A stretch of 64,000 nucleotides of DNA from positions 1,798,001 to 1,862,000 of the forward strand of contig OZ244822.1 of assembly GCA_965220345.1 (NCBI GenBank), written 5' to 3'. The position numbers and the translations under genes were made by a program. The DNA is from Aldehydirespirator sp965220345. Lineage in GTDB: Bacteria; Actinomycetota; Acidimicrobiia; Acidimicrobiales; Aldehydirespiratoraceae. The notes below the pieces were generated by a model. That model was not told the origin of the DNA and did not search any database. It worked only from the letters and a program-made list of their open reading frames with translations. How positions within the stretch are numbered: position 1 is the stretch's first letter; each line of letters starts with the position of its first letter. Shown piece after piece: positions 8,066 to 17,900 of the stretch.

Positions 8066-8094
8066 TTGACAAGCTGATCGGTTCGCACTACCGT
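8066..8094 (+). promoter_or_regulatory. Predicted promoter of the sugar ABC operon
   Basis: A consensus TTGACA (8066-8071) is followed after 17 bp by TACCGT (8089-8094), a weak -10 that keeps the conserved first, second and last positions. The start site would fall near 8101, immediately before the palindromic operator, so bound repressor should block initiation or early elongation. Confidence 0.6.
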
Positions 8095-8102
8095 TAGCCA
8101 TT

Positions 8103-8128
8103 GTTTTTCCGAAACGTTTCGGAAAAAC
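8103..8128 (+). promoter_or_regulatory. LacI-family operator, perfect 26-bp palindrome
   Basis: The half-site gtttttccgaaac (8103-8115) and its exact reverse complement (8116-8128) form an uninterrupted palindrome with the central CG typical of LacI/GalR operators. It sits at the predicted transcription start of the ABC operon. A partial copy (cggaaaac, 8131-8138) follows. Confidence 0.8.
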
Positions 8129-8189
8129 ATCGGAAAACAAGTGTCTATCACATTGCGCTCATCAAATATGAGCGCCCTAGGAGGGAAAA

Positions 8190-9677
8190 ATGAACCAACA
8201 ACACGAATCAGGCAGAGGAAAGAGACGGCTTTGGCTGCTTCTGACCGCTGTCATAGCCGTCTTTGCGATGGTTGCCGCGGCCTGCGGTGATGATGATGAC
8301 GACGACGCTGCGCCGTCGCCGACCACTACTGCTGCCCCAGCGGCTGCCACGCCAGACGACGACCCCGAGCCCGAGCCCGAAGCACCGGCTGTTGAAGAGC
8401 CCGAGCAAGAACCAGCACCAGAACCCGAACCTGAACCTGCCCCCGAACCTGACCAGATGATGATGGCTGACGGCTCGCGAGCATCGTTCGTGAGCACGCA
8501 GTTCGTGCCTGTTGAAGAGGCCGAGAAGCTGCGTGCCATCCTGGCACCGGGCAACATTGACTTCACCGGTGTCGAGGCAGGTCCAACGATTGACCAGATT
8601 CTTGCTGGCGCAGGTGCCATTGATGTGGTCGGGGCACTGCACGGATCGTTCCCGCCACTTGCCAACGAGGACGCTTTATCCAACATGATTGACGTGCTTG
8701 ACGATCTCAGCGCCGACCGCACGTTTGCTCCTTCGTTCGTCAATTCTGGCTTGCTGGGCTCTGAGGACTTCTTGGCCTATGTTCCGTGGGCGCAGGCGAC
8801 TTACATCATGGCGGCCCATGAGCAGGCCCTCAACTATCTGCCCGCGGGCTCTGACATTGACAACCTCACCTGGGATGAACTGGCATCTTGGTGCCAGGCC
8901 ATCATGGAGGGTGAAGGTCGCCCCTTGTGCGGGCTCCCCAACGCTGGCTTGTTCCATCGTTTCTTGGAGGGTTATATGTGGCCCTCATTCACTGGCGGCA
9001 TGGTCTCGGAGTTCCGCAGCGACGAAGCTGTTGACATGATGGCATGGGCTCGTGACTCGCTGTGGCCAACTATCAACCCTGAGTCGATCAACTACGAATT
9101 CATGCAGGAGCCGCTGCTCGCTGGTGAAGTATGGGTTGCTTTTGACCATGTGGCTCGCCTGATTGATGCTTTCAGCACCGAGCCCGAGACTTTTGTTGCC
9201 TTCCCGACACCGTCTGGGCCCGCAGGCCGCGGGTTCATGCCTGTGATCGTTGGCTTGGGTATTCCAGCCGATGCCCCGCATCCCGAAGAAGGCATTGCTG
9301 TCATTGAGTATCTAACCCGACCTGATGTCCAGGCATCGGTTCTGGCCGACCTGGCCTTCTTCCCCGTTGTTGAAGGTGTTGACACTTCGGCGCTGCCCGC
9401 TGGTGTCGCCCTTGAAGCTGCCGCGGTTGAGAAGCTGGCCAACGCCCCCGACGCATTGCCTGCGCTGCTACCTGTCGGTTTGGGAGAGCGCGGCGGTGAG
9501 ATCAACCAGATCTTCCGTAACGCTTTTGAGCGGATCGTCTTTGAGGGAGGCGACATCGCCACCGTGCTTGACGAGGAGGGCGATGCCTTGCAGGCTTTGC
9601 TAAATGAGACTGGAGCTCCGTGCTGGGCACCTGATCCAGCTAGCGACGGGCCTTGCACTGTCAATCCCGCAGGCTGA
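8190..9677 (+). CDS. ABC sugar transporter, substrate-binding lipoprotein
   Basis: This 495-residue extracellular solute-binding protein (family 1 type) delivers substrate to the permeases encoded downstream. A basic N-terminus, a hydrophobic segment (about residues 14-31) and Cys32 in AAAC indicate a lipoprotein signal anchoring it to the outer face of the membrane. A run of aspartates and a Pro/Glu-rich linker (PEPEPE type, about residues 34-90) would lift the binding domain away from the surface. The ribosome site aggaggg lies just before the ATG. It is the first gene of the operon and is separated from the permeases by a strong hairpin, which could keep its transcript level higher than theirs. 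The ligand cannot be read from the sequence. Confidence 0.88.
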   Translation: MNQQHESGRGKRRLWLLLTAVIAVFAMVAAACGDDDDDDAAPSPTTTAAPAAATPDDDPEPEPEAPAVEEPEQEPAPEPEPEPAPEPDQMMMADGSRASFVSTQFVPVEEAEKLRAILAPGNIDFTGVEAGPTIDQILAGAGAIDVVGALHGSFPPLANEDALSNMIDVLDDLSADRTFAPSFVNSGLLGSEDFLAYVPWAQATYIMAAHEQALNYLPAGSDIDNLTWDELASWCQAIMEGEGRPLCGLPNAGLFHRFLEGYMWPSFTGGMVSEFRSDEAVDMMAWARDSLWPTINPESINYEFMQEPLLAGEVWVAFDHVARLIDAFSTEPETFVAFPTPSGPAGRGFMPVIVGLGIPADAPHPEEGIAVIEYLTRPDVQASVLADLAFFPVVEGVDTSALPAGVALEAAAVEKLANAPDALPALLPVGLGERGGEINQIFRNAFERIVFEGGDIATVLDEEGDALQALLNETGAPCWAPDPASDGPCTVNPAG

Positions 9678-9689
9678 CTTAATCCCCAG

Positions 9690-9732
9690 ACGGCCTCTCG
9701 CTCCTAGTTTGTGACTAGGGGTGAGAGGCCGT
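9690..9732 (+). terminator. Intercistronic hairpin after the binding-protein gene
   Basis: A 10-bp outer stem (acggcctctc with gagaggccgt) encloses an inner stem (cctagt with actagg). No long T-run follows, so partial termination or protection of the upstream message from 3' decay is more likely than full termination. Confidence 0.6.
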
Positions 9733-9796
9733 CTACTCTTCATTAGCAACCACGTATGCGACCTCATGTGCAGCCAAAGATGTTTGCCTGCCCGCT

Positions 9797-11170
9797 ATGA
9801 AAGCTAGAACTTGGCGACGCCGCCTCGTTCCTTACCTGTTGATCGCTCCTGCGATCATCTATTTGGCGATGTTCTTCGCCTACCCGATGTATCAGGGGCT
9901 GGTGCTAGCAATCTACGATGACGATGCTGTGCTGCCGGTGAGAGCCGAGCCGAGTCTCAACTCATCCGAGGTCGCCAAAATCCCCCAAGGCACTGCGCTG
10001 CGGATCCTTGACCGTCGTAGCCAAGCCATGATCGAAGACGGAGAAGCCGCCCTGCTCACCGAGCAGTGGTTTCGCGTGAGCGGCACTGCTGCGGTTGGTG
10101 GCAGCGTCAACGGATGGGTGCCAGAGGCTCGCATCCGCGTCCGTGAAAGCGACACTGCGGGCAATCCTTTAGTTGGCACAGTGCGCCCCAGGCTGGGCGA
10201 GTCGACTGATCCTTTGACCGATGTTCACGCCCAGCCCGAAGAAAGCAGCAGCGTGGTAGGCCGTCTAGAGCAGCGGGCACCCGTAGAGATCACTGAAGTG
10301 GCCGTCCTTGAGGTCTGGTTCCTAGTGCAGCCAGACGACAATCCAGACGAGACGGCAGGCTGGGCACCCTCGCGATATTTGCAGGTGTTCGACGATGGCG
10401 AACGCGGTCGGGTGCATCGGGGAACAGCTGGCGAGTTCACATCAGCTTTCATTGAGCGAATGGTTGATGACCGGTTCTTCGGTTCAGCTCTGCGAAACAC
10501 CTTGCTGATCATGGCGATGCTGATCCCGCTGCAGCTGTTGCTGGCGTTAGCTATGGCGCTGGTGATCCATGCCCGCATCCGTTTCAGCTCTGGCTTCCTT
10601 TATGTGTTCGCGCTACCGATCGGCATGAGTGACTTGGCCGCGGGCATCTTGTTCTTTTCGATCTTTACCGGTAACGGCCTGCTCAACAGCATCCTTGACG
10701 GCCTCGGGCTCATCGACGGCCCCTTCGCGTTTCTCACCGCCGAAACCACCGGCTGGATCCTTTTTGCCATAGTGCTGGCCGAACTGTGGCGGGCGACTTC
10801 GATTGTCATGGTGATCTTGGTGGCCGGTTTGCAGGCCATCCCAGATGAAACTCTGGAGGCCGCCGAATTGTTCGGTGCCAGCTACTGGCAGAGGGTGCGC
10901 CACATCATGTTGCCGCTTTTGAAACCCAGCATTCAGGTGGCATTAATTCTGCGCACCATCTTGGCTCTGCAAGTTTTTGCGGTTGTGATCGCTCTCAGTG
11001 GGGGAGACGTGGTGACTGTGTTAGCGCATGAGTCATTCCGTCAATACTTTGAGTTGCGTAACGACAATGTGGCATCTGCGTATGCCTTGTTCATTCTGCT
11101 GCTGTCGATCACCAGCGCTGTCTTTTATTTGCGCTCTGTCCGTTCCGAGTTAGAAGTCCGACCCTCATGA
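9797..11170 (+). CDS. ABC sugar permease (MalF-like) with two SH3-like domains in a loop
   Basis: This 457-residue permease is much longer than the usual 290-320. TM1 is at about residues 10-35. It is followed by about 180 residues of extracytoplasmic loop containing two repeats that resemble bacterial SH3 (SH3b) domains: LPVRAEPSLNSSEVAKIPQG ending at NGWVPEARIRV, and TDVHAQPEESSSVVGRLEQ ending at AGWAPSRYLQV. The remaining TM helices (from about residue 230) and the EAA loop (EAAELFGASYWQ, about 352-375) are normal for a MalF-type subunit that contacts the ATPase. It overlaps the next permease gene by 4 bases. The inserted domains may bind the cell wall, the substrate or the binding protein; the role is inference. 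Confidence 0.85.
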   Translation: MKARTWRRRLVPYLLIAPAIIYLAMFFAYPMYQGLVLAIYDDDAVLPVRAEPSLNSSEVAKIPQGTALRILDRRSQAMIEDGEAALLTEQWFRVSGTAAVGGSVNGWVPEARIRVRESDTAGNPLVGTVRPRLGESTDPLTDVHAQPEESSSVVGRLEQRAPVEITEVAVLEVWFLVQPDDNPDETAGWAPSRYLQVFDDGERGRVHRGTAGEFTSAFIERMVDDRFFGSALRNTLLIMAMLIPLQLLLALAMALVIHARIRFSSGFLYVFALPIGMSDLAAGILFFSIFTGNGLLNSILDGLGLIDGPFAFLTAETTGWILFAIVLAELWRATSIVMVILVAGLQAIPDETLEAAELFGASYWQRVRHIMLPLLKPSIQVALILRTILALQVFAVVIALSGGDVVTVLAHESFRQYFELRNDNVASAYALFILLLSITSAVFYLRSVRSELEVRPS

Positions 11171-12108
11171 CCTCTACGACACCTGCTGCAAGCACCGCTG
11201 CCGCAAGCACTGCCAGCGTTGTCTCTACCGACGCTGCGGCGACGCTGCCTCCGCTGGATTCTCCTGAGGTAACGGAGATGCATCGACGTATGCGTCGCCG
11301 TGCCGGTCGAGGGCGACGGTTCACTTATGTGGCTGCGGCACTAATCACAGCCTGGATACTTGTGCCGATCTACTTCGTGTTCTCAATGGCTTTCACCACT
11401 CAAGAGACGGTGCGTTCTTACCCCAAGAACTTTCTGCCGTTCATTCCCTTCTCAACCGACACTATGAGATTCTTTCTGGAGTCCGAGGGAGTACTGCAGG
11501 GTTTGTGGAACAGCATTGTGGTGGCCGGAATCACGCTGGTTCTCTCGACACTGATTTCCATCCCGGCTGGATACGCCATTGCCCGGTATCTGTTCCGGGG
11601 TCGTGATCTGTTCCGGCTGTCAGTGCTGGCCGTGAGGGCTTTCCCGATTGTGGTGTTGTCGATCCCGCTAGCGGTGCTGTTTTTGCGTGCTGGCGTGTTC
11701 GACAGCCTCTACAGCCTGGCTTTGATGCATACAGCTTTGACTTTGCCTACCGCCATCCTCGTTGTTTCTAGCGTGTTCGCCAGCGTGCCTTATGAGCTAG
11801 AAGAAGCTGGACAGGTTTTCGGGGCGACCCCGTTGCAGTCCTTCCGTCATATCGTCGTGCCATTGGTGCTGCCCGGGATAGCGGCCTCGGGACTGTTCTC
11901 GTTCGTGCTTTCCTGGAACGAGGTTTTCGCAGCGGCCGTCCTCACACTCGACAATCGCACACTGCCAGCTTTGGTGTTGGCCTCGCTGGCCAACTCGCCT
12001 GACGCTTTTCAGTTCGCGGGGAGTTTCTTTTTGATGATCCCGTCGATTGTGTTCATGTTCTTCATCCGCCGCTATCTATTCAACATGTGGGGACAGGTCA
12101 CTAAATGA
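11167..12108 (+). CDS. ABC sugar permease (MalG-like)
   Basis: This second membrane subunit of the importer has 313 residues. A low-complexity Ala/Thr/Ser N-terminus (about 55 residues) precedes six predicted TM helices. The EAA motif is at about residues 210-236 (EEAGQVFGATPLQSFRHIVVP). It starts within the stop codon of the first permease (ATGA), so the pair is probably translationally coupled and made in equal amounts. Confidence 0.92.
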   Translation: MTSTTPAASTAAASTASVVSTDAAATLPPLDSPEVTEMHRRMRRRAGRGRRFTYVAAALITAWILVPIYFVFSMAFTTQETVRSYPKNFLPFIPFSTDTMRFFLESEGVLQGLWNSIVVAGITLVLSTLISIPAGYAIARYLFRGRDLFRLSVLAVRAFPIVVLSIPLAVLFLRAGVFDSLYSLALMHTALTLPTAILVVSSVFASVPYELEEAGQVFGATPLQSFRHIVVPLVLPGIAASGLFSFVLSWNEVFAAAVLTLDNRTLPALVLASLANSPDAFQFAGSFFLMIPSIVFMFFIRRYLFNMWGQVTK

Positions 12109-12156
12109 TTCGGGCAGGCAGGCAAGTAAAGCGACAGCGAGTGACTGGAGGATGCC

Positions 12157-13248
12157 ATGGCTGAGATTCGGATAGAGCGTGTCACCAAAACCTTCGGCGA
12201 CAAAGTGGCCGTGCGCGACACCAGCCTGACAATCGCAGACCGTGAGTTTCTGGTGCTGCTAGGTCCCAGCGGCTGCGGTAAGACAACTCTGTTGAGAGCT
12301 ATAGCTGGATTGGGCATGGCCGACTCGGGTCGCATAACTATTGGCGGCCGTGACGTAACCTATTTGCCGCCCGGTAGGCGTCAAATCTCTATGGTATTTC
12401 AGAGCTACGCGATCTTCCCGCACATGACAGTGCGCGACAACATTGGCTTCGGATTGAGGATGAACCGGGTCGAGAAGTCCGAGATTAGCCGTCGGGTAAA
12501 CAGTGCAGCCGAACTGCTGCATATTGAGGATCTACTTGATCGCAGGCCGAGTGCCATGAGCGGAGGTCAGCGTCAGCGGGTGGCCGTGGCTCGGGCTTTG
12601 GCCATGGAAGCCAAGGTACTGTTGATGGATGAGCCTCTAAGCAACCTTGACGCTTTGCTGCGCTTAGAGATGCGTGCCGAACTCAAGCGTTTGTTGGCCG
12701 ATGTAGATGCAACAACCGTCTATGTAACCCATGACCAGATAGAGGCTCTAAGCATGGGTGATCGGGTGGCAGTAATGCGTGACGGAGCAATCCAGCAATG
12801 CGACGTGCCCAACAAGGTGTATGAGGCACCGTCTAATCGCTTCGTGGGGGGCTTCATTGGTAACCCTCCCATGAACTTCCTTGACGGGATGATCCGTCGC
12901 AGTGCCGACGATGTGGTTGTGACAGTGGCTCATCACGAGTTTGCACTCGCTGCGCAGATCGCTCCGCTTATTCGAGCTTTGAACGGAGACCAGATCACGC
13001 TTGGTATCCGTGCTGAGAACATGGAGACACTCACAACCCCAGGGCCTGACACTGTGCCGGTGAACGTTGAGGTGGTTGAACCTCTGGGTGCTCAGAACCT
13101 GTTGACTGTGGAGGTGGGAGGCCATCGCTTGAAAGTCTCCACCCACCCGACTCTGCCGGTGGCGGCCGGTGACGCGCTTCACATACGGTTCCCCGCCGAT
13201 CAGATCAGATGGATTGATCCTGTTACCGACAAGGTGATCTACGCCTGA
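12157..13248 (+). CDS. ABC sugar transporter ATPase (MalK/UgpC type)
   Basis: This 363-residue ATPase energises the importer at the inner face of the membrane. Walker A is GPSGCGKTT (about residues 36-44), the Q-loop is at FQSYAIF, the signature is MSGGQRQRVA, Walker B is LLMDEPLSNLDA and the switch histidine is in THDQIEAL. A C-terminal TOBE domain (about residues 235-355) is typical of MalK-like proteins that serve sugar importers. The ribosome site tggagg precedes the ATG. The stop codon overlaps the next start by one base (TGATG). Confidence 0.95.
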   Translation: MAEIRIERVTKTFGDKVAVRDTSLTIADREFLVLLGPSGCGKTTLLRAIAGLGMADSGRITIGGRDVTYLPPGRRQISMVFQSYAIFPHMTVRDNIGFGLRMNRVEKSEISRRVNSAAELLHIEDLLDRRPSAMSGGQRQRVAVARALAMEAKVLLMDEPLSNLDALLRLEMRAELKRLLADVDATTVYVTHDQIEALSMGDRVAVMRDGAIQQCDVPNKVYEAPSNRFVGGFIGNPPMNFLDGMIRRSADDVVVTVAHHEFALAAQIAPLIRALNGDQITLGIRAENMETLTTPGPDTVPVNVEVVEPLGAQNLLTVEVGGHRLKVSTHPTLPVAAGDALHIRFPADQIRWIDPVTDKVIYA

Positions 13249-14519
13249 TGACGAGCGGCCCGGATCTCATCGCTGAAGCCAAAGCCATTCTGCGTGATAA
13301 CGACCGCGGCGGCTACTGCGTGCCGACCGCGGGCCTCTACCCGTTCCAGTGGAACTGGGACTCGCTGTTCGCGGCTCTCGGCTGGGCACAGTTCGACACC
13401 GAACGTGCCTGGACCGAGATCGAAACCCTCTTCGCTGCCCAGTGGCCTTCAGGAATGGTTCCCCACATTGTGTTCTGGAAAGATGCTCCCAGTTATTTCC
13501 CTGGACCTGACACATGGCGGACCAATACGGTCACTCCTGCGACCTCAGGCATTTCGCAGCCTCCAGTGGCGGCCACGATAGTAAGGCGACTAACCGAGAT
13601 GGATCGCCCGCCGAAGCGTTCTCTGTATGAGGCCATTGAGCGCTGGCACCGCTGGTGGCATGAGGCTCGCGACCCCGACGGTCTTGGGGTTATTGCCGTC
13701 TCGCATCCCTGGGAGTCGGGCCGTGACAACCTGCCGGACTGGGACCGTCCGCTCTTGCGGGTGGCACCCACCGCCAATGGTGACTACAAGCGACGCGATC
13801 TCGATCATGTGGATGCGTCTATGCGGCCTCACAAGTCCGACTACGACCGCTATCTGGCACTCATTGACTATGGCGCATCAACTGGATGGGACGATGCCGA
13901 GATCGCGCGCCGCAGCCCTTTTCGGGTGGCAGACCCTGGCGTTACCGCGGTTTTGTTGCGGGCTGAGCGCGACCTTGTCTGGCTCGGAGAATCCCTAGGC
14001 GTTGACACCAGCGACATCCGCCGACGCGTGGACCGCCTCGAATCCGGCTTCGAACAGTTCTGGAACGAAGCGGCGGGTGCCTACTGTTCGCTGGATTTGC
14101 TCAGCGGGCAGCTAGCCGAGGCGGGAACTTCGGTGTCGTTTCTCGCACCCTATGCCGGGATTGACTGCCACACCGACCGGTTGCTTGAACAGCTTCAGTC
14201 TTGGTCGCAGGCTTGCACATACCTTGTCCCTAGCTTCGATCCTAGGCACGCAGACTTTGAGCCTTTGCGCTACTGGCGTGGTCCGGTTTGGTGCATGATC
14301 AACTACATGATCGCCTCTGGGCTGGCGGATTTCGGTGCCTGCGCTTGGGCTGAACGTCTCAGGGCTGATACAGCCAAGCTGATCTCTGGTGCTGGAATGC
14401 CTGAGAGCTTCGACCCGATGGCTGGCGAACCCGTCGGTGGAAGCCGTTTCACATGGACCGCAGCGCTGTGGCTCGCCTGGGCAGGCCAACCCACCAAAGG
14501 AGACAACATCGAAGAGTGA
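13248..14519 (+). CDS. GH63-like glycoside hydrolase (glucosyl/mannosylglycerate hydrolase type)
   Basis: This 423-residue protein looks like a cytoplasmic (alpha/alpha)6-barrel glycosidase: no signal peptide and motifs such as YPFQWNWDSLF near the N-terminus, PSGMVPHIVF, SGISQPPVAA and the late ESFDPMAGEPVGG and FTWTAALWL. These resemble the short GH63 enzymes that hydrolyse glucosylglycerate or mannosylglycerate, and trehalase-like enzymes are a second possibility. One-base overlap with the ATPase gene puts it in the same operon, so it likely splits the imported compound. The exact substrate is not certain. Confidence 0.7.
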   Translation: MTSGPDLIAEAKAILRDNDRGGYCVPTAGLYPFQWNWDSLFAALGWAQFDTERAWTEIETLFAAQWPSGMVPHIVFWKDAPSYFPGPDTWRTNTVTPATSGISQPPVAATIVRRLTEMDRPPKRSLYEAIERWHRWWHEARDPDGLGVIAVSHPWESGRDNLPDWDRPLLRVAPTANGDYKRRDLDHVDASMRPHKSDYDRYLALIDYGASTGWDDAEIARRSPFRVADPGVTAVLLRAERDLVWLGESLGVDTSDIRRRVDRLESGFEQFWNEAAGAYCSLDLLSGQLAEAGTSVSFLAPYAGIDCHTDRLLEQLQSWSQACTYLVPSFDPRHADFEPLRYWRGPVWCMINYMIASGLADFGACAWAERLRADTAKLISGAGMPESFDPMAGEPVGGSRFTWTAALWLAWAGQPTKGDNIEE

Positions 14520-14534
14520 CCAAGCCGACGGATG

Positions 14535-14557
14535 CATATTTAGATATATTATGATAC
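14535..14557 (+). promoter_or_regulatory. AT-rich promoter-like site before the two-gene module
   Basis: A short AT-rich stretch (about 14535-14560) contains TATGAT (14550-14555), a good -10 box, with no clear -35. It lies 20 bp after the hydrolase gene and right before the small ORF, which would make its transcript nearly leaderless. It contrasts with the GC-rich surroundings. Confidence 0.35.
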
Positions 14558-14567
14558 ATATGAATGC

Positions 14568-14984
14568 TTGGCAGTATCTTACTACAATCTTGATCCGTCA
14601 GCGCTTGCTCACGAACGGGAAGCCGCAAGTCGCGCAGGAGCCGAAACCTGCGAAGTACCGAGCGCGGAATTTGATCGTCTGGCTGCTGAGGGCGAGCGAA
14701 TGATCTATGTGTTGGCCAGCGGGCGTTTGCTGGCATCGAAGCGCCACGTCATGGGTGAGCACATCTCTCATGCGGTGCTTGCTGACGGCGGGCCTGTACA
14801 GGCGGCAGGCGAATTAGAGGTGAGTGAAGTCGGGAAGAACAGGATGATCTCGTCGATCAACAACATGAGCGGGCACTATCGGCCCGGCCGCGAGAGTCTT
14901 GATGCGGTAGTAGAAGAGTTCGAAGAGAGCGGTTTGCGAGTCTTGCCTGACGGTGTCAAGCAGTACGATTGGCGCGCACTATGA
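14568..14984 (+). CDS. Unrecognised 138-residue protein, first gene of a two-gene module
   Basis: I do not recognise this protein with confidence. The best available start is TTG at 14568; an upstream stop in this frame (14541-14543) leaves only ATA and TTG as candidates, and there is no clear ribosome site. The C-terminal two thirds contain a compact set of conserved-looking motifs: GEHISHAVLADGGPV, AAGELE, INNMSGHYRPG and a final FEESGLRVLP. I have an impression of similar motifs in effector domains of toxin-like proteins, but this is memory and not proof. No signal peptide or membrane segment. Its stop codon overlaps the ATG of the 1461-codon gene (ATGA), so the two are very likely co-translated and act together. 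Confidence 0.6.
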   Translation: MAVSYYNLDPSALAHEREAASRAGAETCEVPSAEFDRLAAEGERMIYVLASGRLLASKRHVMGEHISHAVLADGGPVQAAGELEVSEVGKNRMISSINNMSGHYRPGRESLDAVVEEFEESGLRVLPDGVKQYDWRAL

Positions 14985-17900
14985 CCACCGTGGAATCAGT
15001 CTCGACTCGAACCATTGAATCCGTCCTTGAGTATGTCGGACGCGCAGTGGACATGTTGGAGCTTGAAAGAGCTTGGTGCGAGGGTCTGCGCTGTCACCGC
15101 GATAGAAGCGACCGCGACCGCATTCTGCAGGAGGCAGGCACGAGGTTAGACGTGTTCGACGGTGCAACAATCGAACCTCTGAGGCTCAGTTGGCTTCGAC
15201 AAGTTGCCGAAGAGGTCCAGCTTCGGGGCGGCCAGCCATTGAGTGAGCCGCTGGCCGTGCTGGTAACGGCCCAACTGAGAGAGGCATTCTCTCTGGTCGT
15301 CGATGATCTCGCTGCTCTACGCTCGGAGGTTGCAGATGGTCACGACTTGCAACGTTACGTTGAGCGTTCGCCTGCATCAGCGGCGAAGATCCGCGATCTT
15401 GGCCGCGTGGTCGAGAAGTTGAGCGGCAGCGGCACCTTGGCTCTCGTGGCCCGTGACGATTGGGAGTTGTGCGTCGGCTTCGCCCGGTCGAGTGTCCCGA
15501 GACAGCCGCTCGTGGCTCTGGTTCCAGAGCCCATGAGAGTGAGTCGTGACGATCTCCTTGCTTGGCCGGAAGCCGACCGGGAGTTGCCGAGACTGGTCCG
15601 GCATCTGATCGCCGAGACCGAGCCGTCGGCCGAGTGGCTTGACATGCCCGCTGGCTCGGGTGTTGGCAGACCCGGCGTGGATGGGATTCTCAAGTGCCGC
15701 TTGGGGAACCGCTTCGTGCCTGCCGGTTTGTCCGTTTGGGAACTCTCCGCCCAGAAGCAGAACTGCACGTCAAAGGCTCGCAGAGACTACGACAAACGTG
15801 TCGAGCAGTTGCCGCGTGCGGACCGCAGCGACGCGACCTATGTGGCATTGATGAATGCTCGATGGGACAAAAAGCGGGAGTTCTCCCAAGAGCGACAGCA
15901 AGGCAGCGACTTCCGTTCGGTTGAAGCTTTGGATGTGGACGATCTAGAGAACTGGCTGGAGTGTGCGCCGTTGACCACGGTCTGGTTGCGTGAACTCAAG
16001 GGTGACCCCGTCACCGGTATCGATCTTCTGTCGGGATGGTGGGGCAAGTGGCTTGATGCAACGACTACGCCGCTGGACGCGGGTGTGGTGCTCGCCGGGC
16101 GCGATGCACAGGCCACCGTGCTGCGGGAACGCTGTCGCCAGAATCGCGGCGGCGTAATCACTGTCGGAGGCATGGTCCACCGCACCGAACTTCTCGCGTT
16201 CATAGCGGCCGTGCTTACTCAGTCTGAGCATTCTGACGCACCGTTTGCGGATGCTCTCTATGTCCATGAGACAGACCAGGCGCAGCGCCTGCTGGCTGCG
16301 GAAGCGCTCACGACATCTGGACATCCGAGTCGGCATGCGGTGTCGATGACGGTGGTCGTTCAGTCAGCAGATTTCGCCCAATATCTGCCTGCGGGAAGCC
16401 AGCATCGCATGATCGTTCCCGTTCCTGGCAGCACGCAGACCGACATCGTCTTGGGATCTGTGGACTCTAAGACTGTGGCTACCTTCTTGCAGGGGGCGGG
16501 TCTGGAACTCCACAAGGCTCAGCAATTGGGCGGACTCGCCCGCATCAGCCTCTTGGAACTTCGTAGATGCCTCGCCAAGCAGCCCTCGTTGCACCGGCCT
16601 GCATGGTCGACGGGCACTGTCGAGGCATCGTTGAGGCGCAGCCTGCTGCTGGGTGGCTGGACGGAGAACGAGAGCCATGAAGGTGATCGCCAGATTGTGG
16701 AGCAGTTCGTGGGTCGGTCGTATGAAGCTGTGACGGAGGCACTGAGCAGTCTTGACACCGGCGACTCGCCCATGATTCCAACCGGTGAACTGTGGCATGT
16801 TGTGTCGCCAGAGGACATCTGGATGCTGCTACGTAATCAGTTCTCCCCCGACGACCTCAAATTCTTCGGCGAAGTCGCTCGCTTGATCCTGACAGAGCCG
16901 GACCCGATGTGGGGCCTGAAAGGCGAGGACCTGACAAGTGCCCAGATAGGGGGAGTCCGAGCCAAGTACTCGCCTCAGCTCAAACAAGGAGTCGCTGGCA
17001 CGCTGGCGCTGTTAGGAACCCATCCGCCGCTACTGAGGGGCGACATTTCACCGACATCGGCGACGGCGCAGAGAGTCGTCTGGCAAGTTCTCAGATCGGC
17101 AAACGATGACGCAACCGCGAAGACGTGGGCCGCGGTGTCAGAGGTGTTGCCGCTTCTGGCAGAGGCTGCACCTGACACCGTCCTGGAAGGTCTGCACACC
17201 TGTCTCTGCGAGCAGCATCCCTTCGCGCAGGCGATGTTCGCAGACCAAGACTCCGGCTACTCCCTATTCCAGCCGCCTTCGCCGCATCTCAAGATCCTGG
17301 CAGCGCTGGAAGTCCTTGCATGGTCTCCAGATCACTTGATCGGTGCAGTCGAACTGCTGGCCGCATTGGCGGATATTGACCCAGGCGGCCAATACGCCAA
17401 TCGACCCTCATCAAGCCTTGCCTCGATCATGTGTCCATGGAACCCCCACACCTCCGCTGAATCAGAAGATCGACTGAAAGCAGTTCGGATGCTCCAGCGG
17501 TCGTATGGGGGTGCTGCTTGGGCGCTGCTGCTGTCGATGCTGCCGAGCAGTAGCAACTGCCATATATCTGGGCATCTTCCTCAATACCGTAACTGGAATA
17601 ACCCTGAGAATGCCGTGTCGCGGTCTGAGTACGCCCAGATGGTTGATGCCGTCGTCGAAATGTTGCTTGATGATGTGGGGGACGATGCCAGCCGCTGGGT
17701 TGATCTGATCAAACACACAGGCGAACTGTCCGAAAAGGCGCGCGGTCGGGTTGTCAAGGACCTGGAAAGAGTGGCAAACACCCAGCCTGGAGAGATCTTC
17801 CGATCAGTGGTGTGGCCGCAACTGCGAGCGTTCATTGCTGATCATCGTCACTACAAAGATGCCAAGTGGGCGCTCCCCGAGTCAGAACTCGTCTCGTTCG

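Noticed and set aside
8208..8642. Minus-strand frames opposite the binding-protein gene
   Set aside because: They arise from the repetitive Pro/Glu and Asp codons of the real gene.
14389..14703. 104-codon frame across the hydrolase end and the small module gene
   Set aside because: It is out of frame with both genes and lacks a ribosome site; the coupled frame at 14568-14984 explains the region better.
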